64,000 nucleotides of DNA from positions 40,202,001-40,266,000 of the forward strand of contig CM074864.1 of the NCBI GenBank assembly GCA_037501455.1, written 5' to 3'. Positions 21,893-32,900 of the stretch are shown here, piece after piece. Each line of letters opens with the position of its first letter. Within the stretch, counting starts at the first letter, position 1. Source of the DNA: Lantana camara. Its lineage: Eukaryota > Streptophyta > Magnoliopsida > Lamiales > Verbenaceae. A program made the translations under genes and the position numbers. Below the pieces are notes generated by a model. That model searched no databases and was not told where the DNA came from. It saw nothing but the letters and a program-made list of their open reading frames with translations.

Positions 21893-24003
21893 AGGCAAAC
21901 ATGATTGAACTTGTTCGGGGCAAGGATGGTGGATATGCATTCAACATGGTAACTTCTATTTATCATCTCCTTATTCTGCTACAGGCTGAAACTTGAAATA
22001 TGTTATATTATTTGAGAGTAATGCACCTAATAGATATGGTTAGTTGAATAGTTCCTTTTGACAAGTATCATTGGACAGGAAAAGCCCCAACAATGCTAAT
22101 ATTACTCTTTTATGTGGACAAAAATTTTATATTATTTTTATTACCTTTTTTTCTCCTCTTTTGGTGAGTCATTTCTCTAGTAGATTTTAGCTGTCATTTC
22201 TTCTTGCAGCTTGAGTTATTTCCATAGAAGAAAAATCTAAGAAAGCACTTTCTTAGTTTCTTACTTGAAAAGGATTGATTTTAGGAAAGAAAATAAAGGG
22301 AGAGGATCGCAAACCCCTTTCTCTCTCAGTTATTTTTGCCTAAGTACAGATAAACTTCATTTTTTGTTGCAAACATATTTCTTATAATTAATTTTTAGTT
22401 TGCTTCTTACCTATAATTTTATCCTTGATTGTGACTTGCTAGAGTAAAATTGTAATTTTAATTACCACAGTTTTTAGCTTGTAATTTCAGCATGCATCTC
22501 TTACGCATTAGTTGATAATGTATTATCAAAAGTCTAATTTAATGTTCAATCTTTTTCTTAAAAAGCAAGTAAAATTGTTGATAAGCTATGGAAAATTATA
22601 GAAAAGTATTTTTTTTTTCTTTTTCCAACGATATAGATTGTTAGAATAAATTATAATGAGGCTTTAGGAATGAAGTTGACGGCCAAAGGTTGTTTGCAGC
22701 TCTAATGTTTTAATAACTTTTTGAAAGTCATGTATTTAATCTTTACATGTGTAGTTGAAGAGAGATGAAGTGAAATTCAAATGTTAATTTGTAATACTTT
22801 TACGAAGTGCTTATTCAAGTATTATGCAATTTTTAAATATTTCTTTGTGAATTCTTTTGAGGATAATATTTCATAGTTCTTGACATCCTGTATGCTGATT
22901 TCTTGTCGTAGTAGTATATTAATGTTGGATTTAAGATTTCTTGAAATGAATATGAATATTAATATACAATTATCTCCGGTCAGCGTGTAACTAGAAAACA
23001 ATTAAGTACTTAAATATAATCAGATATTTGAAGGTATTATGTCTCTTTTATTTCAATAATTTTTTTCTCATTTTTTGGTCGGTTTCCATAGTCGATTACA
23101 GTAAATAGTCTAGTCGCCGAACAGTAGACACAATAAAGAATGGGATAGTTGGCACCAAACCCTAAGGTCCTGACATTCTGTTAAGGATAGATGCATCAAT
23201 TCCACTCAACAACGCCCCCTTTGTTCTGTTTTGTTTCTATTAATCATTCTTTCTATCTGCAAGTAGATTAGAAGTCCACAAATTATAGGGGAAAGTTGGT
23301 AATGGTAGTTTATTATTGGATTCATATTTCATACTAATGCTTTTGTTAAGGGGATAACATTCATGTTAATTTGTGTAACCATCCCTAAAGATAACAATAT
23401 TAAAAGCATATTTTAGTAGATCCAAAGAAACCTGTGATACAGTAAACTATTGTATATCAATTGTTCTAAATAGATTATTGTCCCTTTTCTCCCATGTTTT
23501 CCAGATTTTCTTGCTGTAACTATCTTTCCTTGAAGTTCCTAACCTTCTGCAGCATTGGGTCGAATTTATTCATTTTGCTTAAGGCATTCAACTGATTTGT
23601 CTACTTACATTTTATTTTTCGGAAAATCTTGTCTTTTATGGTCTATGTATATGCCTTTTCTTTTCTTTTCTTTTCTTTGGTTATCAGAAATATTGTTGAA
23701 GCTTTAAGAGCATCCAGTGAAAGCTCATCCAGATTCTTAAACAAGTATAATGTTCGAAATCAAGGAATGCACCTGCCTGAGAAAGAACATATGTCATCTT
23801 GACTCGGTAAGTAAATTTCTTTGGAACATTTCGTATTCTTTTTGGAGAGTTCGCTGATATTACTCTTAGACTTTATTTAGTATGTCTAATTGTGGTAAGA
23901 ACAGTGTAAATGTTAACTGCTTTATTATAACTTTATTATTTTTGTATCTTGTAAAGCTAGTTATGCCTGATACAACATGATTGGATGCATTGGCGTATCT
24001 ATC
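21893..24003. other. Intergenic or 3' flanking region of the PPR gene
   Basis: AT-rich with no open frame of note. At about 23689-23807 an exon-like segment is bounded by TTATCAG and GTAAGT, with stops in its frames. It could be a non-coding 3' exon of the PPR transcript, but this is only suggested by the splice-like borders. Confidence 0.5.
23999..24003. other. Target-site duplication (left) of the Tat element
   Basis: CTATC directly before the left LTR is repeated at 35078-35082 directly after the right LTR. A 5-bp duplication is standard for Ty3/gypsy integrase. Confidence 0.95.
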
Positions 24004-24600
24004 TGATATTTGCCAAAAATTGACCAAATATCAACACGATTTGTATTTGGGAAATTGGAGATTTAACCAAGCTGCGAATAGCAAAATGAATAATAAGATG
24101 AATGTCAACGTAAATTGCAGAAAAGTAAATGAGAAATGAAATTAATAATGAAATTTGGATAAAGGTGAAGGCTGCTGATAATCTTCAATCTTCTGGAGTA
24201 AATGACTTTTGCATACAAGGCCAAAAATGAATGTTCTAATCTTTAGACTAATATAACGATGTAAATTACAACAGCAAATGATAAGAGAAAGATAATAAAA
24301 AATGAGACTGCTAGGTTTTCTGTAGAAGTTTCAGAAGGACGATGAATCTTCTCCTTATCTTTTCAGAGAAGTATCTTAAGTATAGGGTTTCTTCCAGGTT
24401 CAATGTATCTAGCCTCCTCCCATTTTCTCTCTCCTCCTAAAGTCTTGGCACGTTCTCAAACTTGAACCACGTAATAACTGCTGACTTCTTCTCCCAATAT
24501 CTTCTCAACTTCTTTTCCTTTTTCTTCCAATAATACCAATAATCCTATGATTGAATATTTAATTCAATCATAAGATAATGTACAAAATTAGCCCACATCA
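24004..24600 (-). repeat. 3' LTR of the Tat element
   Basis: 597 bp. On the plus strand it runs from TGATATTTGCC to CCCACATCA and is a near-identical direct copy of 34481-35077. Confidence 0.95.
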
Positions 24601-24601
24601 T

Positions 24602-24616
24602 CACTCCCCCCTACTC
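24602..24616 (-). other. Polypurine tract of the Tat element
   Basis: On the minus strand the tract AGTAGGGGGGAGTGA abuts the start of the 3' LTR, as expected for plus-strand priming. Confidence 0.8.
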
Positions 24617-27600
24617 TTACAGTCGAACAGTATGGACGACTGTGAGAGTAGTAAATTTTGGAGAACAACTCTAGCGATTGATCGTGTTAAGATGGCTGAA
24701 CTCCCTTCTTAGGTACGGTGATTGCCTCGTTAAAAACCTCACTCGGGAAAACCACGTGGGACAAAACCCTCATGAGTAAAAAGAGTGCAACCGTTGCGTC
24801 CCGTACCCAAGGTTTACTTTCGGTTCTGCTTCTGCAATTGGCTCAACGTTCTGCTCCTTGGAACCCTCCCGACTTTCTGCTTAATGTGTTTGTCCCTTCA
24901 GCTTATTGCTCCTTCCAGCTTAATTGACTTTCAGCTTAACTGCTTTTTACATGCTCCTTTCTCCTTTCCTCTTCCTGACCGTTCAATTCCCTTCTGCTCT
25001 TCTTTCCCGCCAACTTAATTATAAACAATTCCTCTTCTTCTCCAAAGTTCGGCGGGAATTCCTGCAACCTATTTTCTCAAGACATGATGTATTTTAAGAT
25101 ATGATGATGTCTTAATTCCTGAACACAATCACTCAGTATTCCCAGAGCAAATTATCGACGAGAATATATCAATTCTTAATACGAAATGAGATAATTCTTT
25201 GAAAATCGAAAATCAGCACTGCTAAGATAATGACTAGAAATTATCAAGATAATTTTCCTAAGCTATCACGCTAATTATCTAAAGAATAATTCCCAAGCTT
25301 ATCAATAACTCAAGATCATTCGCATGACTTAGTAATTTCATAAAAGAAAATAAATTGAAAGAAAGAGAAAGGATGTCACCGGGGATCGAAGGGTTTTGGC
25401 CGTATAGGGTTTCTTGTCCGAGTATAATTCAAAGTCAGTCTTCCTTCTTCTTTTGCAAGTCTGAACTAGGGAAGCTATCTCTCTCCTCTAGGCAAGGGAC
25501 CGAAGACCTTGGCCTCCTCTTTACTTTTCCAGCGAGACACCGCCGCATAACCCTCCTCCTCTCTCAAGTAAGGAAACGAGAAATCTCGCTCCTTTCTTGT
25601 TGGTCCGCGGCGTTCGCCGTCGCAGGTAGTGGCGCGCCGCTGCTGCGCCGTCAGCGAGCTCTCCTTCTTCTTCTCCTATTGTCCCCTTCTATTTCTTTCT
25701 TCTATTTCTTTTTTTTTTATATTTCTGAGGGATGATAAAACTTCCCGTCACTTTGCAGGTGGGGGGTCCGCTTCACAGCCAGAGGTCGCCTCGTCGGGGA
25801 TTTCACCGCCATTTCGCCGCCGCTCGTTGCCGTGCGGGTGAGACCTTCATACTCGGCCGCTTCCCCTTCATTCTTCTTTCCTTTTTGGTACTGAGTTTCC
25901 TTTAATTTTTCCAAGAGATTCGTGTTTAGATCAAACAAATCTAAGTGTTTCTTGTGACTTCTTGCAGCGCCGCCGCTATTCAGCCGTAGCGCCGCCCATT
26001 TTGCCGCCTGCACAGGTAAGAATCTCCCCTCTCCCTTCCCATTTCTTCTCTTTTTTTTTTTTTTATTTCTTGAAGAACTGGGGTATTCGTGCGCGTGGAT
26101 GAGTGTTCGCCGGCCCAGATCTGGCCATTCCCTCTCGTCTCCGACGCTTGTTGCTACCGCGTCACGGGCCGCGCTACCACCGCCTCGGCGGTGCGCTGCT
26201 GCTGCACCGGCAGCATTCCCTTCCTTTCCTTGCTCTTTTTTTTTATGCCTATTTTCTTTTCTTATTTTCAGGAAGTGCGGGATTCCCGTGCATGTCGGTG
26301 TTGATTGACCCAGGCTTGGCCGTTTCAGCCTGATGCCGGCGGCGGCGCCTCTTGCCATCGACAAGTTAGGTCAAAAGCTGCTTCGTCTTGGCGGTTCTGC
26401 GGGCCCATCTTTTCTTCTTCTTTTATCTTGTCGTCATTTTTGCCATTGCCTTATGAATTGAAATGCTAAAGAATGTGGCCTTTGCTTGCAGATCTGAAGC
26501 AGAACCCGATTTGCCGTCAATTGCTTCGGTTGCCGCCACCTCTGTTGAAGAGATCTCCTGCTTCGGTAAGCATTTGGGAATTTCTTTTTGTGTTCGGGAA
26601 TGAATTGAATCTGCTGTTTGGTGCTAGGAATGTCTCTTGTTTGAAGAGGAAGCTAACTCTTTGAACTCCTGTTGATTTGTTGGCAAGTTGGTGCGCTGCT
26701 TGCTGCTGACTTGGTATAACTTGTATGGTCGTGGCAGTCCTTTGAAGATGAAGGCTACATCTTTCTTGTGTCTTGCTGTGTATTTGTCGAATCTCCTAGT
26801 TGAAATGGAGACAACAGGTCGTCTTGTATTGAATGTTGAAATTGGCCACTTGTAATAAAGGTGTATTGAGATAACTTTTGTTGTGCATATCTTGTTCCAT
26901 TCTCTCTTTGTATTGTGTTGGAAATGATGCTTGCCTGCTTTACTATAAACATCTCTTATTTTTAGCTTGTTCCTTGCACCCTGCATGTGATATTGGGTAA
27001 ATTTCTTAGCCTCACGTTGAAAAGTGATAGTTGCATTCTTCAACGAGCATATGTGCTTAGAATCGGCAGAAGGTTGAGATTAGCAAATCAGCAGCCGGAA
27101 GTTGAGATTAGTAACTCGGCAGCAGGAGGTTGAAATCAGCCACGCAGCAGCAAAATGTTGAAATTTCTTCCTGCTGAGCTTTCTCCCGTTGAACTCCTTG
27201 TTAGACTTCCAACTAGCTACATATTCTCCGGCTGCTCTTCCAGTCCTCTCTTTCTGGTTTCCTGCTTTCTGAATAGTCTTGCCTTCGTTCCAGGTAGAGG
27301 CTTCCAGGTTTAGCATCAGAGAGTGGGCAAGGTTGGGCAGCTGCAAAACGAAGCTGAACATTGTGAGCAGGGGGTTCAGCATCCCGCCTGCTGGTGGTTC
27401 TCAGCTAGTACTTCTTTTGCTGAGATTCCGCCTGCTGGAACAGCTAATTTTCAGCAAAATCAACAACGTAAGGAAGGTTTAAGCTCCATTGAATTTCCTG
27501 AACCTGCAAGGACTTCGAAAATTTTCTATAGCATTTATTTTTAAATTTAGTTTGCCAAATCGGGGCCCGGTTCCATTGGGCTGTATGTTGAATTTTTGTT

Positions 27601-28555
27601 TTCGCTCATTTCCACCGAGCATTCATGAATGTCTTGGACACTTGATTTTTGTTTCTTTGGCACATGCTTGCTATATTGTGCAGCCATCTGGCTTGTGCTA
27701 GTCTTCCTCTTCTTTTCACTTTCTTTTCATTCTGCTAGCAGGAAGTAGACAGTCTAAGGAGGAGGTTCCGGTGCAGTTCTGGCAAAGACCCTATCCTTGC
27801 CCTGCCTGTTGCTCTCCTGTTCAGCTGGGAGCATATCCTTCCTGCCAGGTATTTGTGGTGGAAGACTGCCAGATCCGTTCGTGCTGAGGGCATTCTCTCC
27901 GGCCCTAGCACAAGCTGCTCCCTTCCAGTTAGGTGGCCAGCCCTCCTGGTAGGAGCAGGTGGAGAATCACTCCCAAGAGCTTTTCTGCAAGCTCTTCCCA
28001 AGGCATATGCGTCATCAACGCGCCTTCCCAAGGGGGACTTATCTGTGTGCCCCCTTCCACCCGGGATTTTCAAGCATTGAAAATGTTCAAATTTTCAGTA
28101 ATATAGCCGCGGGGGCTTTGCATGTGCCTGTCTCAAGTGTCAAATTAATAATAATGCGGTGCACTCAGAGCGTATCCCAGCATAAGTCATTTTTTCCTCA
28201 TTACAATGTGTATGCATCGGGGGCATAGCATGAGCTGGTTCTTTTTCTCATCATCATGCATTCTCACGAATCCCATGAAGTTAGTTATTCAAATAAAACA
28301 TAAACATGAAACATAATCTTCTTCATTCGCATGAATCAAAATATCGAAAATTCTATGTAAACAACTATCAAGCGTGCGGAAAAGAAAACGTTGGAACCTG
28401 GACGTTCTGATCATACTTTCCTCCTTCTGCTCTCCTTCCAGGTGTGCAGGCCACGTGTCTGCTTAGCAGGAAAACCCCTTCAGGTTTTGATTGGAACCTG
28501 GAAGTTCTGGTAATGCGTCCCTCCTTCTGCTCTCCTTCCAGGTGTGCGCGCCTGC
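24617..28555 (-). other. Long non-gag-pol 3' region of the Tat element
   Basis: About 3.9 kb between the integrase stop and the PPT. No recognised protein domain on the minus strand. The frame at 26364-25717 (215 codons) is low-complexity, rich in Lys, Arg and Ala, and contains an internal repeat, so I do not call it a gene. On the plus strand, pyrimidine-rich tracts ending in CAG precede GC-rich blocks followed by GTGAG or GTAAG (25759-25837, 25968-26015, 26492-26565). The layout looks like exons and could be a captured host gene fragment lying antisense to the element. Two tandem repeats are listed separately. Confidence 0.55.
27071..27165 (+). repeat. Degenerate tandem repeat, about 28-bp unit
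   Basis: Units start AGGTTGAGATTAGCAAATCA, AGTTGAGATTAGTAACTCGG, AGGTTGAAATCAGCCACGCA and AATGTTGAAATT. Lies in the 3' region of the Tat element. Confidence 0.7.
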
Positions 28556-28583
28556 TTAGCAGAAGAACCTTTTCAGGTTTTGC
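28391..28583 (-). repeat. Tandem duplication of about 100 bp spanning the integrase end
   Basis: 28391-28490 and 28491-28583 share GGAACCTGGA, CTCCTTCTGCTCTCCTTCC and TTCAGGTTTTG in the same order. The right copy contains the integrase stop codon, so the left one is a duplicated, non-translated copy of the integrase tail. Confidence 0.75.
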
Positions 28584-29903
28584 ATGTTCCAGGGTCGGGA
28601 TAGCTTCTTCCCGCTAGCATCCTCCAGCTTATAAGCTCCTCGACCCACGATCTTTACGACTTTGTAGGGCCCTTCCCAGCTGGGGCCCAGTTTGCCAACA
28701 GGTTTCAAGGCATCTGCCCTTCTAAGCACCAAGTCTCCCACCTGGAAGTCGCGCGCTTTCACCTTCCTATTGTAAGCTGCCACCATTTGGTTTTTATACC
28801 TCGCCATTCGTATAAGTGCTCGATCCCTTGCCTCTTCTATAGTATCCAAGCTCTCCTTCATTAATGCTTCGTTCTCTTCTTCATTGTAGGCTTCCACGCG
28901 TGGCGAGGGCATGCCTATCTCAGCAGGAATGACCGCCTCAGCACCGTATACCAGGTTGAAAGGTGTCTCTCCCGTGGTCACACTGGGAGAGGTTCGGTGA
29001 GCCCACAGGACTGCGGGCAGCTCGGTGGCCCATTTTCCTCTAGCTCCTTCCACTCTAGTCTTGAGACCATGTAAGATGAGCCGGTTCATTACCTCCACCT
29101 GCCCGTTTGCCTGCGGGTGATAGACCGCTGAGAAGCATTGTCCAATCCCTAGCTGCTGGCACCATTCCTTCAGCTGCGTTCCTATGAACTGTCTCCCATT
29201 ATCCGAGACCAGCTCTCTCGGGACTCCAAAACGGCACACGATATTTCGTTGTAAGAATTTTATCACTTCTTTCTCCGTGATCTTCACTAAGGCTTCTGCT
29301 TCCACCCATTTACTGAAGTACTCCACAGCCACTATCATGAACTGTGTTTGCCCTTTCCCAGGGGGAAGCGGGCCAACTATATCGATGCCCCATTTGGCGA
29401 AGGGGCATGGTGAGTACATAGCCGTGAGGGGCTCAGCTGGCTGGTGCAGGAGGGGAGCATATTTCTGACATTGCTCACACTTTGCAACGAACTCCTTAGC
29501 ATCCGTTTTGATGGTCGGCCAAAAATATCCCGCTCTCAACACCTTTCCCGCCAGCGAGGTCCAGCCAGAATGACTTCCACAACTTCCTTCGTGTATCTCT
29601 CGCAGCACATAATGACTTTCCTCCGGCGACAAGCATTTGAGCAACGGCATTGTCACCGATCTTCTATATAGGAAACCTCGCCTCGCCACAAATCGGGCAG
29701 CTTTTCGTTGCACTCTCAGCGCTTCCTTCCTGTCAGTTGGAAGTATGTCATGTAGCAGGTAATCAAGAATCTCCTCCCTCCAGTCCTGCTCTTCCTGCCC
29801 TATCAGCACTTCCTGGTCTGCATTCGCGTCCTGCTCTAGCGCCCCAGCAGGGAGTGTCAGAACCGTAATCTTCCTGGTATGGACACCCTCGAACGAACTA
29901 GCC
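28556..29903 (-). CDS. Integrase part of the Tat polyprotein, downstream of an in-frame TGA
   Basis: It is in the same frame as the upstream gag-pol, separated only by one TGA at 29924-29926; the first ATG after it is at 29905. It encodes the tail of the RNase H region (RLAKMASSFEGV), an integrase zinc-binding domain (HSGW...CEQCQ), the catalytic core with D, D and E (GIDIVGPLP, VSDNGRQF, NGQVEVMNR) and a C-terminal GPY-like segment (GPSWEGPYKVV). There is no chromodomain, as expected in Tat elements. It inserts element cDNA into the genome. All key integrase residues are present. Whether it is made from this copy depends on readthrough of the TGA or on helper elements. Confidence 0.9.
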
Positions 29904-29923
29904 ATCTTAGCTAGTCGATCACC

Positions 29924-32900
29924 TCATGCATTTGCATGAGCTTCATTATTGGATGCTTTGAAGTTGAATCTGATAGCAAACTCGAATTCATCTCCTTCGG
30001 GGCTGGTTATCACCACTCCAGCTCCGCTCCCCGAGCTGGTGGATGAACCATCAACGTGTAGCAGCCACCTGCGCCCTTCCTGCTCGGGCGTCGTGGTCAT
30101 CTCTGATATGAAGTCCGCCAGGGCTTGTACTTTGATTGCTGTCCTTGGGGAATACGATATATCAAATTCTCCCAGCTCCATGGCCCATTTGATTAGCCTT
30201 CCTGATGTCTCCGGCTTCCCGAGCACTTGCCTCATGGGATAATTCGTGCGGACCACTATTGCGTGCGATAGGAAGTATGGTCGCAACCTTCGCGCTGTAA
30301 CCATGAGTGCCAACGCCAGCTTTTCCATATTCGGATACCGCTGTTCTGCTCCTTTGAGCACCTTGCTAACATAATACACCGGCTTCTGGGTTCCTCCTTC
30401 CTCCCGGAGCAGAACGGAGCTGACCGCCTGGCCTGATACTGCCAGGTATACGTACAGAGGCTCTCCTGGTACAGGCTTGACCAGGAGGGGTATTCCTTCC
30501 AGGTACGCCTTCAGGTCTTCGAAAGCCTTCTGGCATTCCGGGCTCCACGCAAACTTGCACGCCTTTCTCAATACTCCAAAGAAAGGAAGGCTTTTTTCTG
30601 CTAGCCTCGAGATGAAACGGCTCAGAGTTGCCATCCTCCCCGTCAGGCATTGCACCTCATTCGGTGTTGTCGGGGCCTTCATGTCTCGTATTGCTTGGAT
30701 TTTTGTAGGGTTTGCTTGAATCCCCCTCTCTGTGACAATGTAACCGAGGAATTTTCCTCCCTTTACCCCAAAGGAGCACTTTAAAGGGTTCAGCTTCATG
30801 TTGTATTTGCGCAGGACCTGGAAGGCCTCTTCCAAATCTGCCAGGTGAGTGTCTGACTTCCTGCTTTTCACCAACATGTCATCTACGTAAACTTCCACGT
30901 TTCTCCCTATCTGATCTTTGAACATTCTATCTACCAGACGCTGGTAGGTCGCTCCTGCGTTTTTCAGCCCGAAGGGCATAACCACGTAGCAATATGTTCC
31001 TCCAGCTGTGATGAATCTCACTCTTCTTTGATCTGCCGGATCCAAAGGAATTTGATGATAGCCTTGCGAGGCATCCATCATACTGAGGATTTCACACCCG
31101 GAGGTGGAATCCACCAGCTGATCTATGTTAGGCAGTGGGTAGAAATCCTTGGGGCATGCGTTATTCAAGTTTCTGAAATCCACGCACATGCGCCACTTGT
31201 TCTCCTTCTTCGGGACCAGGACTACATTTGAGAGCCACTCAGGAAACTGAATTTCCTTGATGTGACCGGCAGCTAGCAGCATGTCCACCTGGTCTTGTAT
31301 GATCTTATCCCTTTCAGGTCCGTGTGTCCTCTTCTTCTGCTTCACCGGACGGATCTTTGGATCTACGTTCAGCCTGTGGACCGCCACAGAAGGGTCAATC
31401 CCTTCCAGCTGATCATCTGTCCATGCGAAGACATCCACATTCTTCCTGAGGAAACTTGTCAACTCCTCCTTCAAGTTGGGGTCCAGCTGCGATCCTATCC
31501 TTGTTGTCTTTTCGGGATCTCCGGGGACCAGCTCGATGCTCAATAACTCTTCAGCGGGCTCTATTTTAGGGTGAGGTCCTTCCTGCTTATCTTCCTGCTC
31601 GGTTTCTTCCAGCTTTCTTTTTTTATCACTTCGAGCTCTTTTCTCTCCCTCCTTCTTAGCTTCCTTCCTGTCTACTTGCTGGACAGCTTTGACATAGCAC
31701 TTCCTGGAGGAATGCTGGTCCGCCGACACCTCTCCAGCTCCCTCCGGCGTTGGGAACTTTATCTTCATATGGTAAGTGGAGATAACTGCCTGGAAAGAGT
31801 TCATAGCTGGTCTCCCGAGTATGGCGTTGTAAGCTGAAGGTTGGTCCACCACCAGGAACCTCACCATCCGGGTCCTCGTCCTAGGCTTGGTGCCCAACGC
31901 AACCGGTAGGGAAATCATCCCCATAGGCCGTACCACCTCTCCCCCAAATCCGAACAAGGCGGTCTTCACGGGTTCAAGCTCAATCTTTCCTAGGTCCATC
32001 TGTTCATATGCCTCTCGGTAGAGGATGTCTGCTGAACTCCCGTTGTCTATAAAGACTCTTCCCATGCCATAGCCAGCAATGCTGGTTGTTATGACCAGAG
32101 CGTCATTATGAGGAGCCTGAATTCCCTCCAGGTCTTCTGGTCCAAACTGAAGCGTGGGCTGCGGTCCTGCCTGATCGACCTTCATGATGAACGATCCTGC
32201 CTGCGTGTGAAGGGCGGCCTCCTGCGTGTGTGCTCTTCTAGCCCGATGGGAGTCCCCATCCGTCGGCCCTCCTATTATCATGTGAATGAAACCTTTCTGC
32301 TGTGGGGCTTCCTCCTGCTCGCGCCTTCCTGCCCTTGCTGCTTCAGCTGGGGGTGCCTCAATCAGTGGCCTATGAGGTGAGAGGTGCCTTCTTTGCTCCC
32401 CTCCTCTTGGTTGGTGATCTCTTCTGCCATAGTTCTGCCTGGGAGGATTCCCTCCTGGTATCCTTCTTCCTGGTGTACCCCTTCCAGGTCCGTTCCTTCC
32501 AGGTAGATTTCTTGCAGGTTGGCTCCCTCCTGCTGCATTCCTCTTTGGGAACATCTCCCAGCCTTTTGCCCGATCTCGGCATATCAGTTCCTGCAAGTAG
32601 CCTTCCTGAATTAATCTCTCAATTTCATCACGCAGGTGGCGACATTCATCCGTGTCATGTCCATAGTCGTTGTGAAACCGACAAAACCTCTCTGAGGGGG
32701 GCTTGAAGGGCCCATTTTCCGCATTCCGGGGCCAATTCAAGAGGCCCGTTCCTTGGATCTGCATAAGAGTTTGAGCGGGTGTCGTGCGCAGTGGGGTATA
32801 TCGGTCATACCGGGGCCCAAGACTCAAAAGGTGCTCTCTCCTTTCAGGTATTCTGATTCTTTTAGCTGGAGCGGGCAACCGCCCGTCCTCCTTTCTTTCC

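Noticed and set aside
25717..26364. 215-codon minus-strand frame as a gene
   Set aside because: Low-complexity Lys/Arg/Ala content with an internal repeat and no domain; the opposite strand shows a splice-like pattern instead.
31571..31837. Hydrophobic plus-strand frame resembling a membrane protein
   Set aside because: It is the complement of a Lys/Glu-rich stretch of the Tat polyprotein.
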